Of a stretch of DNA of 14,165 nucleotides, positions 1-7,252 are shown in pieces. Below the pieces are notes generated by a model that was not told the DNA's origin, searched no databases, and worked only from the letters and a program-made list of their open reading frames with translations. The stretch is from Loktanella sp. (lineage in GTDB: Bacteria > Pseudomonadota > Alphaproteobacteria > Rhodobacterales > Rhodobacteraceae), in NCBI GenBank assembly GCA_003551805.1, contig PUNR01000054.1, positions 1-14,165 on the forward strand. The letters are read 5' to 3'. The position numbers were made by a program, and so were the translations under genes. Every line of letters begins with the position of its first letter. The stretch's first letter is position 1.

Positions 1-14
1 GTGTGTTATGTGGC

Positions 15-37
15 CCCCGTCGGAGCCTCCGGCGGGG
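15..37. terminator. Imperfect inverted repeat, possible terminator or REP-like element
   Basis: Positions 15-25 (ccccgtcggag) pair with 27-37 (ctccggcgggg), with one G-T wobble, and are followed by atatttg. The arms nearly touch, so the closing base pairs would open to form the loop. A GC-rich stem followed by a short A/T stretch fits a weak intrinsic terminator of an upstream gene outside the window. It also resembles a short palindromic element I associate from memory with intergenic regions of Rhodobacteraceae; that recollection is unchecked. The T run is short, so termination is uncertain. Confidence 0.35.
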
Positions 38-224
38 ATATTTGAGGCTCTGACGATGATGTAAGGGCCTGCCCTGCCTGACGCCGAAGCGCTTTGGGCG
101 GTCGGTCATCGGGGTTGTGTTTTTTTGCTGATCGGACTGGTAACAGGCCAACTTGCGCGTTAGAACGCCAACAACGCGCCCACCCACTGCGGCACATGGC
201 GCGACGGGAACAAGAAGGCACGCC
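38..224 (+). other. nuoG leader / intergenic spacer
   Basis: No convincing gene is seen here. All three + frames entering from the left edge stop by position 64. The region has a run of seven T at 120-126. It also has a loose inverted repeat, gcgcgtt at 155-161 with aacgcgc at 173-179 (11-nt loop). A purine-rich Shine-Dalgarno sequence (agaagg, 213-218) lies six nt before the nuoG ATG at 225. The spacer is longer than any other between the nuo genes here, so it could hold an internal promoter or a processing site, but no clear -35/-10 pair was recognised. Confidence 0.4.
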
Positions 225-2243
225 ATGTCTGATCTGCGCAAAGTCATCATCGATGGAACCGAGGTTGAAGTTGACGGGGCAATGACCCTGATACAGGCCT
301 GTGAAGTCGCTGGGATCGAAATCCCCCGCTTTTGCTATCACGAACGCCTGACCATCGCCGGCAATTGCCGCATGTGTCTGGTCGAGGTGGTCGGCGGCCC
401 GCCAAAGCCTGCGGCAAGCTGTGCGATGCAGGTCAAAGATCTGCGCCCTGGTCCGGAAGGCCAGCCGCCTGTGGTGAAAACCAACAGCCCGATGGTAAAA
501 AAGGCCCGCGAGGGCGTGATGGAATTCCTGCTGATCAACCATCCACTTGATTGCCCGATTTGTGACCAAGGCGGCGAATGTGATTTGCAGGATCAGGCGA
601 TGGCCTATGGCGTCGATTTTTCCCGCTATCGCGAACCCAAGCGCGCGACCGAGGATCTGAACCTAGGTCCGCTGGTCGAAACCCATATGACACGCTGCAT
701 TTCCTGCACCCGCTGTGTCCGCTTTACCACCGAGGTCGCCGGGATTTCCCAGATGGGTCAGACCGGACGCGGCGAGGATGCCGAGATCACCAGCTATCTG
801 GGCGAAACGCTCGACAGTAACCTGCAGGGCAACATCATTGACCTGTGCCCGGTCGGTGCGCTGGTATCCAAGCCTTACGCCTTTACCGCCCGTCCGTGGG
901 AATTGACCAAGACCGAATCTATCGATGTGATGGATGCGCTGGGGTCCAATATTCGCGTCGACACCAAAGGCCGCGAAGTTATGCGTTTCCTGCCTCGCAA
1001 TCATGATGGCGTGAACGAGGAATGGATTTCCGACAAGACCCGTTTCGTCTGGGACGGTCTGCGCAAGCAGCGATTGGACACACCTTATATCCGTGAAAAC
1101 GGCAAGCTGCGCAAAGCCACTTGGCCAGAGGCGTTGGACGCCGCAGCGACCGCCATGAAAGGCAAAAAGATCGCGGGTCTGGTCGGCGATCTGGCCCCGG
1201 TCGAGGCGGCCTTTGCCCTGAAGCAACTGATCGAAGGGCAGGGTGGTCACGTTGAATGCCGCACCGATGGTGCGAAACTGCCTATCGGCAATCGGTCTGC
1301 CTATGTTGGCACGGCGGCGATTGAGGATATCGACAGTGCCCAGATGATCCAGCTGATCGGCACCAATCCCCGTGTTGAGGCCCCCGTGCTGAACGCGCGT
1401 ATCCGCAAGGCTTGGGCACGCGGCGCTGATGTGGGCTTGATTGGGGAAAATGCTGATCTGACCTATGACGTGATCCATGTCGGGACTGATCGTCAGGTGT
1501 TGGTCGACACTGCTGCCAAGGATATGGGCAAGGTCACTGAAACGGACAGCCTTGTGATCATCGGCATGGGCGCCTTGTGCGAAGCTGATGGCGAGGCTGT
1601 GTTGAGTCAGGCTATGACTTTGGCCGACAAGACCAATTCGAAATTCCTTGTCTTGCACACAGCCGCTGGCCGCGTCGGTGCGATGGACGTGGGCGCCGTG
1701 ACCGAAGGCGGGCTTGATGCCGCGCTGGACGGTGCGGACGTCGTCTACAACATGGGTGCCGACGAGATTGACATTAAACCGGGTGCTTTTGTGATCTATC
1801 AGGGCAGCCATGGTGATCGTGGTGCGCATCGTGCTGACATCATCCTGCCCGCCGCTGCCTATACCGAGGAAAATGGTCTTTTCGTGAATACCGAGGGCCG
1901 CCCGCAACTTGCGTTGCGCGCCAGTTTCCCACCCGGTGAGGCCAAGGAAAACTGGGCGATCCTGCGGGCCCTGTCGGCGGAACTGGGTACTACCTTGCCT
2001 TACAACAGCATGGCGCAGTTGCGGCAGGCGATTGTCGCGGCGCATCCGCATCTGGGCCGGATCGATGAAGTGGCGCAGAATGACTGGCAGCCGCTGAAAG
2101 CTGCGAAACCCGGCAAGGCAGATTTCGTCGCTGCGGTCAGCGATTTCTATCTGACCAACCCGATTGCACGGGCGTCTAGCCTGATGGCCGAACTCAGCGC
2201 CAATGCCAAAGCGCGCAAATCACCGCCATTGGCTGCGGAATAA
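225..2243 (+). CDS. nuoG: NADH-quinone oxidoreductase subunit G (complex I, 75 kDa subunit)
   Basis: This is the large iron-sulfur subunit of the complex I peripheral arm. It passes electrons from the NuoE/F module toward NuoI. The predicted protein has 672 residues. An N-terminal [2Fe-2S] ferredoxin domain carries C37, C48, C51 and C66 (N1b). H106, C110, C113 and C119 form the His-containing [4Fe-4S] site N5. C158, C161, C164 and C208 form N4. From about residue 220 on it is a molybdopterin-oxidoreductase-like fold, which in this family no longer binds molybdenum. The extra CxxCxxxC set for cluster N7, found in E. coli NuoG, is absent, as expected for alphaproteobacterial and mitochondrial forms. 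The ATG at 225 is chosen because it follows agaagg at six nt and begins MSDLRKVIIDG, the normal family start; an upstream in-frame TTG at 153 would add 24 unlikely residues. nuoH follows after 11 nt. Confidence 0.97.
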   Translation: MSDLRKVIIDGTEVEVDGAMTLIQACEVAGIEIPRFCYHERLTIAGNCRMCLVEVVGGPPKPAASCAMQVKDLRPGPEGQPPVVKTNSPMVKKAREGVMEFLLINHPLDCPICDQGGECDLQDQAMAYGVDFSRYREPKRATEDLNLGPLVETHMTRCISCTRCVRFTTEVAGISQMGQTGRGEDAEITSYLGETLDSNLQGNIIDLCPVGALVSKPYAFTARPWELTKTESIDVMDALGSNIRVDTKGREVMRFLPRNHDGVNEEWISDKTRFVWDGLRKQRLDTPYIRENGKLRKATWPEALDAAATAMKGKKIAGLVGDLAPVEAAFALKQLIEGQGGHVECRTDGAKLPIGNRSAYVGTAAIEDIDSAQMIQLIGTNPRVEAPVLNARIRKAWARGADVGLIGENADLTYDVIHVGTDRQVLVDTAAKDMGKVTETDSLVIIGMGALCEADGEAVLSQAMTLADKTNSKFLVLHTAAGRVGAMDVGAVTEGGLDAALDGADVVYNMGADEIDIKPGAFVIYQGSHGDRGAHRADIILPAAAYTEENGLFVNTEGRPQLALRASFPPGEAKENWAILRALSAELGTTLPYNSMAQLRQAIVAAHPHLGRIDEVAQNDWQPLKAAKPGKADFVAAVSDFYLTNPIARASSLMAELSANAKARKSPPLAAE

Positions 2244-2254
2244 GGACGACGTGA

Positions 2255-3295
2255 ATGGCTGATTTCTTCACCAATACCAACACTGGCATCGTGCTGGTTA
2301 TCCTTGGTCAAAGCCTTTTGGTGCTGGTCCCGCTTTTGGTGGCGCTGGCGTTTTTGATGTATGCCGACCGCAAGGTCTGGGCCGCTGTGCAGATGCGCCG
2401 TGGGCCGAACATGGTTGGCCCGTTCGGGCTGCTGCAATCTTTTGCGGACTTCCTGAAATACATCGTCAAGGAAATCGTGGTTCCTGCGGGCGCGGATAAA
2501 TTCGTGTTCTTCCTCGCCCCGATGATCGCCTTTGTGCTGGCCGTCATCACTTGGGCGGTGATCCCGTTTAACGATGGCTGGGTTCTGGCCGATATCAACG
2601 TGGCGATCCTGTATATCTTCGCGATTTCCAGTCTGGAAGTTTACGGCGTCATCATGGGCGGTTGGGCGTCGAATTCCAAGTATCCGTTCCTTGGGTCGTT
2701 GCGGTCTGCGGCGCAGATGATTTCTTACGAGGTCTCGATTGGCCTGATTATCATTGGTGTGATTATTTCGACGGGTTCGATGAACCTAGGCGATATCGTC
2801 AATGCGCAGCGTGGCGATGCAGGTCTGCTGAACTGGTATGTGATCGCGCATTTCCCGATGCTGTTCTTGTTCTTCATCAGCGCCTTGGCCGAAACGAACC
2901 GCCCGCCATTCGACCTTCCAGAGGCGGAATCAGAACTGGTTGCCGGTTATCAGGTCGAATATTCATCCACGCCGTTCCTGCTGTTCATGATCGGCGAATT
3001 GATGGCGGTCGTGCTGATGTGCGCACTGGTATCGCTGCTGTTCCTTGGCGGTTGGTTGTCACCGATCCCGGGCCTGCCGGATGGCATCTTCTGGATGATC
3101 CTGAAAATGATGCTGGTGTTCTTTATGTTCGCCATGGTCAAGGCCATCACCCCGCGTTACCGCTATGACCAGTTGATGCGCATTGGCTGGAAAGTCTTTC
3201 TGCCATTGTCGCTGGCTTGGGTCGTTCTGGTATCGTTTCTGGCGAAATACGAAGTGTTTGGCGGCTTTTGGGCTCGCTGGGCGATCGGAGGTTAA
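2255..3295 (+). CDS. nuoH: NADH-quinone oxidoreductase subunit H (complex I, ND1)
   Basis: NuoH (ND1) is the membrane subunit that anchors the peripheral arm and forms much of the quinone-binding tunnel. It has 346 residues and is very hydrophobic, with about eight predicted membrane segments. The two family signatures are present. The first is DRKVWAAVQMRRGPN at about residues 38-52, leading into VGPFG. The second is ETNRPPFDLPEAESELVAGY at about 213-232, the acidic loop thought to couple quinone reduction to proton transfer. The start is supported by aaggac overlapping the nuoG stop codon (2242-2247), seven nt before the ATG, which suggests translation coupled to nuoG. A strong ggagg for nuoI (3287-3291) lies at its 3' end. 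Length and motifs are normal. Confidence 0.97.
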   Translation: MADFFTNTNTGIVLVILGQSLLVLVPLLVALAFLMYADRKVWAAVQMRRGPNMVGPFGLLQSFADFLKYIVKEIVVPAGADKFVFFLAPMIAFVLAVITWAVIPFNDGWVLADINVAILYIFAISSLEVYGVIMGGWASNSKYPFLGSLRSAAQMISYEVSIGLIIIGVIISTGSMNLGDIVNAQRGDAGLLNWYVIAHFPMLFLFFISALAETNRPPFDLPEAESELVAGYQVEYSSTPFLLFMIGELMAVVLMCALVSLLFLGGWLSPIPGLPDGIFWMILKMMLVFFMFAMVKAITPRYRYDQLMRIGWKVFLPLSLAWVVLVSFLAKYEVFGGFWARWAIGG

Positions 3296-3298
3296 GTC

Positions 3299-3799
3299 AT
3301 GACCAAGACCAATATGGATTACACCCGCGCAGCCAAGTATTTCCTGCTGCAGGATTTCTGGGCAGGGTTCCGGCTGGGGATGAAGTATTTCTTCGCCCCC
3401 AAAGCGACGCTGAACTATCCGCATGAAAAAGGTCCGCTAAGCCCCCGTTTTCGCGGCGAACACGCGCTGCGCCGTTATGCCAACGGCGAAGAACGCTGCA
3501 TTGCGTGCAAGTTGTGCGAGGCTGTTTGCCCCGCGCAGGCCATCACCATCGATGCCGAACCGCGCGATGACGGATCGCGCCGGACCACGCGCTACGACAT
3601 CGACATGACCAAATGCATCTATTGCGGTTTCTGTCAGGAAGCCTGCCCCGTGGATGCGATTGTCGAAGGGCCGAATTTTGAATTCAGCACCGAAACACGC
3701 GAAGAACTGTATTACGACAAGGCCAAGCTGCTGGAAAACGGCGACCGCTGGGAAGCGCAGATCGCCCGCAACCTCGAACTGGATGCACCTTACAGATGA
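3299..3799 (+). CDS. nuoI: NADH-quinone oxidoreductase subunit I (complex I, 23 kDa / TYKY)
   Basis: This is a 166-residue protein of the 8Fe ferredoxin type. It sits at the base of the peripheral arm and relays electrons from NuoG through N6a and N6b to N2 in NuoB. Two CxxCxxCxxxCP motifs are visible: C67, C70, C73, C77 and C106, C109, C112, C116. In this family the fourth Cys of each motif ligates the other cluster. The N-terminal segment (about residues 8-40) is the amphipathic part that lies on the membrane arm. The ATG lies seven nt after ggagg (3287-3291) and three nt after the nuoH stop. The stop codon overlaps the next gene in an ATGA arrangement, so downstream translation is probably coupled. 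Confidence 0.97.
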   Translation: MTKTNMDYTRAAKYFLLQDFWAGFRLGMKYFFAPKATLNYPHEKGPLSPRFRGEHALRRYANGEERCIACKLCEAVCPAQAITIDAEPRDDGSRRTTRYDIDMTKCIYCGFCQEACPVDAIVEGPNFEFSTETREELYYDKAKLLENGDRWEAQIARNLELDAPYR

Positions 3800-4194
3800 C
3801 CGATCAAAACCCCTTTGAATCCATGATGAAAATGAGCCAGGACTGGGCTAAGTCGATGAATTTCGACATGAATGCCTTCACGCCCAAAGGCTTTGAAAAT
3901 CTGTGGCCGACGATGCCCAAGGACGCGATGGAAATGTTCTTTGGCAAGGGTATCAACCCGGACGGCCTTGATGCGAAAACGCGGCTTTTGCTGACGTTGG
4001 CGGGCTTGACCGTGCTGGGCGCGCAGGCCGAGGCGCAGATCAGGTTGACCCTGCGCCATCTGGTCGAAGCGGGTGCTACCAAACAAGAAATCGCCGAAAC
4101 CATCGCGCAGATGGGCATGTTTGCGGGTGTGCCCGCGATGACCAAAGCGATGGAACTGGCCAATGACGTCTTGGAAAAGGATGACAACGCATGA
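3796..4194 (+). CDS. Carboxymuconolactone decarboxylase (CMD/AhpD-fold) family protein inside the nuo operon
   Basis: This protein has 132 residues and is not a standard complex I subunit. Residues about 58-126 resemble the helical CMD domain: a helix around KTRLLLTLAGLTVLGAQAE, then IRLTLRHLVEAGATKQEIAE, ending with MGMFAGVPAMTKAMELAND. That order (His, then GA, then EI.E, then aGvPa) is typical of the gamma-carboxymuconolactone decarboxylase family. The protein has no cysteine, so the AhpD-type CxxC peroxidase chemistry is excluded. The first 45 residues are rich in Met, Phe and Trp and look like a separate amphipathic helical segment. It overlaps nuoI and nuoJ by four nt each (ATGA), so it must be made together with complex I. 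Function is unknown; an assembly, stability or quinone-related accessory role is only inferred from position. The fold call is fairly sure, a specific enzyme activity is not. Confidence 0.8.
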   Translation: MTDQNPFESMMKMSQDWAKSMNFDMNAFTPKGFENLWPTMPKDAMEMFFGKGINPDGLDAKTRLLLTLAGLTVLGAQAEAQIRLTLRHLVEAGATKQEIAETIAQMGMFAGVPAMTKAMELANDVLEKDDNA

Positions 4195-4796
4195 GCGTGT
4201 TTGCCTTCACCTTCTATCTGTTCGCCCTGACCACGGTGACAGGCGGGCTGTTCACCGTGATCAGCCGCAACCCTGTGCATTCGGTGCTGTGGCTGATCCT
4301 AGCGTTTTTGTCATCGGCGGGTCTGTTCGTCACGCTGGGTGCTGAATTTGTCGCGATGCTGCTGATTATCGTCTATGTCGGCGCAGTCGCGGTGCTGTTT
4401 TTGTTCGTTGTCATGATGCTGGACGTGGATTTCGCACAGCTGAAGGCGGAAGTGACCAAATACCTGCCGCTGGCGCTGTTGATCGGTGTCGTGATCCTGA
4501 TGCAGTTGGGCATGGCTTTGGGTGTCTGGGGCTTTTCGGACGGTGTCGAGATGCGCATTGCCGCGCCTGCGGGGGATATCGACAATACCCGCGCGCTGGG
4601 TCTGCTGCTTTATGACAAGTATATCCTGCTGTTCCAGTTGTCGGGTCTGATCCTGCTGGTCGCGATGATCGGTGCGATTGTGCTGACCCTGCGCCACCGC
4701 GTGGATATCAAGCGCCAGAATGTGCTGAACCAGATGTACCGCGATCCTGCCAAGGCGATGGAATTGCGCGATGTAAAGCCCGGTCAGGGCCTGTGA
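4191..4796 (+). CDS. nuoJ: NADH-quinone oxidoreductase subunit J (complex I, ND6)
   Basis: NuoJ (ND6) is a small membrane subunit at the junction between the quinone site and the antiporter-like pumps. It has 201 residues, with five predicted membrane helices and a polar C-terminal tail (about 165-201). The diagnostic third helix is present at about residues 52-78: EFVAMLLIIVYVGAVAVLFL followed by FVVMMLDVD. This is the helix with the pi-bulge in known structures; Y62 matches the conserved Tyr. The start overlaps the stop of the CMD-family gene (ATGA at 4191-4194). No strong Shine-Dalgarno is seen, only the purine-rich end of the previous gene (ttggaaaagg), so translation is probably coupled. 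It is followed by the longest spacer within the cluster (76 nt). Confidence 0.96.
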   Translation: MSVFAFTFYLFALTTVTGGLFTVISRNPVHSVLWLILAFLSSAGLFVTLGAEFVAMLLIIVYVGAVAVLFLFVVMMLDVDFAQLKAEVTKYLPLALLIGVVILMQLGMALGVWGFSDGVEMRIAAPAGDIDNTRALGLLLYDKYILLFQLSGLILLVAMIGAIVLTLRHRVDIKRQNVLNQMYRDPAKAMELRDVKPGQGL

Positions 4797-4872
4797 AACT
4801 TTGCTGCTCCGGGTCGGTCCGGGGTGGTGACAAACAAGAATATCGAAGCCAACGCTTCGGAGGGACGAATGA
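4797..4872 (+). promoter_or_regulatory. nuoJ-nuoK spacer with hairpin next to the nuoK ribosome binding site
   Basis: This 76-nt gap stands out in a run where the other spacers are 11 nt or less. It contains a perfect 6-bp stem with a 4-nt loop (cgaagc-caac-gcttcg, 4844-4859). The stem ends where the nuoK Shine-Dalgarno begins (ggaggg, 4859-4864), so the fold touches the ribosome binding site. Two ATG codons follow in different frames: 4869, opening only a five-codon frame, and 4873, the true nuoK start with the better 8-nt spacing. A role in RNA processing or in setting NuoK output is possible but is inferred only from this layout. Confidence 0.4.
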
Positions 4873-5178
4873 ATGATCGGACTTGAACATTATCTGACGG
4901 TGGCATCCGCGCTATTCGTCATCGGCATTTTCGGGCTGTTCCTCAACCGCAAGAATGTGATCATTCTGCTGATGAGCATCGAATTGATGTTGCTGGCGGT
5001 GAACATCAATCTGGTCGCGTTTTCGGCCTATCTGGGCGATCTGGTGGGGCAGGTGTTCACGCTGTTCGTGCTGACCGTCGCCGCCGCCGAGGCCGCGATT
5101 GGCCTTGCGATCCTTGTGTGTTTCTTCCGCAACCGCGGGACCATCGACGTTGAAGACGTCAACGTGATGAAGGGCTGA
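4873..5178 (+). CDS. nuoK: NADH-quinone oxidoreductase subunit K (complex I, ND4L)
   Basis: This is a 101-residue protein with three transmembrane helices, the standard length for NuoK/ND4L. It forms part of the proton path between the quinone-side subunits and NuoN. The two membrane-embedded glutamates essential in the family are present: E37 in MSIELML and E73 in AAAEAAIG, equivalent to E36 and E72 of E. coli. N44 and N46 in the VNINLV segment are typical as well. The start is set by ggaggg at 4859-4864, eight nt upstream. nuoL begins four nt after its stop codon, and its Shine-Dalgarno (gaaggg, 5169-5174) lies within the last codons of nuoK. Confidence 0.97.
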   Translation: MIGLEHYLTVASALFVIGIFGLFLNRKNVIILLMSIELMLLAVNINLVAFSAYLGDLVGQVFTLFVLTVAAAEAAIGLAILVCFFRNRGTIDVEDVNVMKG

Positions 5179-5182
5179 TCAG

Positions 5183-7252
5183 ATGGAAAGTATCATTCTC
5201 TTTGCTCCGCTGGTCGGTGCGATCATCTGTGGCTTTGGCTGGAAGATCATTGGCGAAACAGCCGCGCAATGGACCGCGACCAGCCTGTTGTTTCTGGCTG
5301 CGGCCCTGTCTTGGGTCGTGTTCCTGACCTTCGATCCAGCCGCTTATCCGAACGGAAATTACAGCATCACGGTCCTGCGCTGGATCGAAAGCGGCACGTT
5401 CTCGAACGATTGGGGGATCCGCATGGACCGCCTAACCACGATCATGCTGATCGTTATCACCTCGGTTTCTGCGCTCGTGCATATGTATTCCTTTGGCTAC
5501 ATGGCGCATGACGAAAACTTCAAAGAACACGAAAGCTATCGCCCACGGTTCTTTGCCTATCTGTCATTCTTTACCTTCACGATGTTGATGCTGGTCACAG
5601 CAGATAACCTTGTGCAGCTGTTCTTTGGCTGGGAAGGCGTGGGCGTTGCGTCTTATCTGTTGATTGGCTTCTACTACCGCAAACCCAGCGCCAATGCCGC
5701 CGCGATCAAGGCGTTTGTGGTCAATCGCGTGGGTGATTTCGGCTTTTTGCTGGGTATCTTCGCGCTGTATCTGCTGGCTGACAGCATCCGGTTTGACGAT
5801 ATCTTTGCCGCTGTGCCGACGATTGCCGACACCACGATCACCTTCCTGTGGCGTGACTGGAATGCGGCGAACCTGATTGCCTTCCTTTTGTTCATCGGTG
5901 CGATGGGCAAATCCGCGCAATTGTTCCTGCACACATGGCTGCCCGACGCAATGGAAGGGCCTACACCCGTGTCCGCACTGATCCATGCCGCGACGATGGT
6001 AACGGCAGGCGTGTTCCTTGTGTGCCGCATGTCGCCGCTGATGGAATATGCACCCGAAGCGATGAGCTTTGTTGTCTTCCTTGGTGCGACCACTGCGTTT
6101 TTTGCCGCGACCGTGGGTCTGGTGCAGAACGACATCAAACGCGTCATCGCTTATTCGACCTGTTCGCAGCTTGGCTATATGTTCGTGGCCGCTGGTCTTG
6201 GCGTCTATTCGGTCGCCATGTTCCACCTGCTGACACATGCTTTCTTTAAGGCGATGCTGTTCCTCGGGGCAGGGTCCGTCATTCACGCGATGCATCATGA
6301 ACAGGACATGCGGAACTATGGCGGTTTGCGCCACAAAATTCCCAAGACGTTCTGGATGATGATGATCGGGACTTTGGCAATCACCGGCGTTGGTATTCCG
6401 CTGCTTTACGTGGGCTTCCCGATTGGCTTTGCCGGCTTCGTGTCCAAGGATGCGATCATCGAAAGCGCCTATGCCGGCACCGCAGGCGGCTATGCCTTCT
6501 GGATGCTGGTGATGGCTGCGGCGATGACCAGTTTCTATAGCTGGCGTCTGATGTTCCTGACATTCTACGGCAAACCGCGCGGGGACAAGCACACGCATGA
6601 CCACGCGCATGAGGCGCCCAACAGCATGATGATCCCGCTTTATGTGCTGGCCATCGGTGCGATCTTCAGCGGGATGGTCTGGTACGGCAGTTTCTTTGGC
6701 ACCAACGCCAAGGTCGGCCAATTCTTCGGTGTGCCTTATGCGGCTGAAGAAACTGCTGATCCTGATGCCTATGCCCATTACAACCTGACTGGCATCCCGG
6801 GCGAAGGTGCGATCCACGCCCGCGAGGGTAATCACGTGCTGAACGACGCGCATGAGGTGCCGACTTGGGTGCGCCTTGCGCCGTTTATTGCGATGCTGGG
6901 CGGTCTGGCACTGGCCTATCAGATGTATATCCGGCGGCCTGAACTGCCCGCTATTTTGGCAAAGCAACAGGCGCCGCTGTATAACTTCCTGCTCAACAAA
7001 TGGTACTTTGACGAATTGTATAACTTCATCTTCGTCCGGCCCACGCTGGCCTTGGGGCGTATCCTTTGGAAACAGGGCGATACCAACACGATTGACGGCG
7101 GGATCAACGGCATCGCGCTTGGGATCATCCCGTTCTTCACACGGCTCGCAGGGCGCGCGCAGTCGGGGTATCTGTTCACCTATGCCTTTGCGATGGTGCT
7201 GGGGATCGCGGTGCTGATCACCATTGTCACACTCTTCGGGGGGGCAAACTGA
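5183..7252 (+). CDS. nuoL: NADH-quinone oxidoreductase subunit L (complex I, ND5)
   Basis: NuoL (ND5) is the distal antiporter-like pump of the membrane arm. It has 689 residues, the usual length for an alphaproteobacterial form, with many membrane helices and a C-terminal extension for the long lateral helix. Key charges are visible: E151 in FGWEGVGVASYLL (helix 5 Glu) and K243 in GAMGKSAQLFLHTWLPDA (helix 7 Lys), followed by EGPTPVSALIHAATMV. A later Lys is in VQNDIKRVIAYSTCSQLGY. A loop at about residues 468-478 contains alternating histidines (H470, H472, H474, H476). A hydrophilic loop at about 510-560 precedes the C-terminal helices. The start has gaaggg eight nt upstream. The stop overlaps the nuoM ATG by one base (TGATG). 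Confidence 0.97.
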   Translation: MESIILFAPLVGAIICGFGWKIIGETAAQWTATSLLFLAAALSWVVFLTFDPAAYPNGNYSITVLRWIESGTFSNDWGIRMDRLTTIMLIVITSVSALVHMYSFGYMAHDENFKEHESYRPRFFAYLSFFTFTMLMLVTADNLVQLFFGWEGVGVASYLLIGFYYRKPSANAAAIKAFVVNRVGDFGFLLGIFALYLLADSIRFDDIFAAVPTIADTTITFLWRDWNAANLIAFLLFIGAMGKSAQLFLHTWLPDAMEGPTPVSALIHAATMVTAGVFLVCRMSPLMEYAPEAMSFVVFLGATTAFFAATVGLVQNDIKRVIAYSTCSQLGYMFVAAGLGVYSVAMFHLLTHAFFKAMLFLGAGSVIHAMHHEQDMRNYGGLRHKIPKTFWMMMIGTLAITGVGIPLLYVGFPIGFAGFVSKDAIIESAYAGTAGGYAFWMLVMAAAMTSFYSWRLMFLTFYGKPRGDKHTHDHAHEAPNSMMIPLYVLAIGAIFSGMVWYGSFFGTNAKVGQFFGVPYAAEETADPDAYAHYNLTGIPGEGAIHAREGNHVLNDAHEVPTWVRLAPFIAMLGGLALAYQMYIRRPELPAILAKQQAPLYNFLLNKWYFDELYNFIFVRPTLALGRILWKQGDTNTIDGGINGIALGIIPFFTRLAGRAQSGYLFTYAFAMVLGIAVLITIVTLFGGAN

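Noticed and set aside
120..126. Run of seven T in the leader as an intrinsic terminator
   Set aside because: No stable GC-rich stem ends directly before it; the nearest dyad (around 82-96) is too far upstream and is weak.
153..224. N-terminal extension of nuoG from a TTG at 153
   Set aside because: The added 24 residues are not family-like, and the ATG at 225 has a good Shine-Dalgarno and the standard NuoG N-terminus.
6..569. - strand frame across the leader and early nuoG
   Set aside because: Mostly antisense to the NuoG ferredoxin domain, with no family resemblance; the part in the leader alone is too short to support a gene.
663..2051. Long - strand open frame (462 codons) opposite nuoG
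   Set aside because: It lies wholly antisense to a clearly real gene. Its His/Gln/Arg/Asp-rich composition and lack of any recognisable domain are what the complement of GC-biased codons gives.
5564..6967. Long - strand open frame (467 codons) opposite nuoL
   Set aside because: Antisense to conserved NuoL sequence. The His/Gln-rich composition reflects complements of Leu, Ile, Met and Val codons; there is no domain and no plausible start signal.
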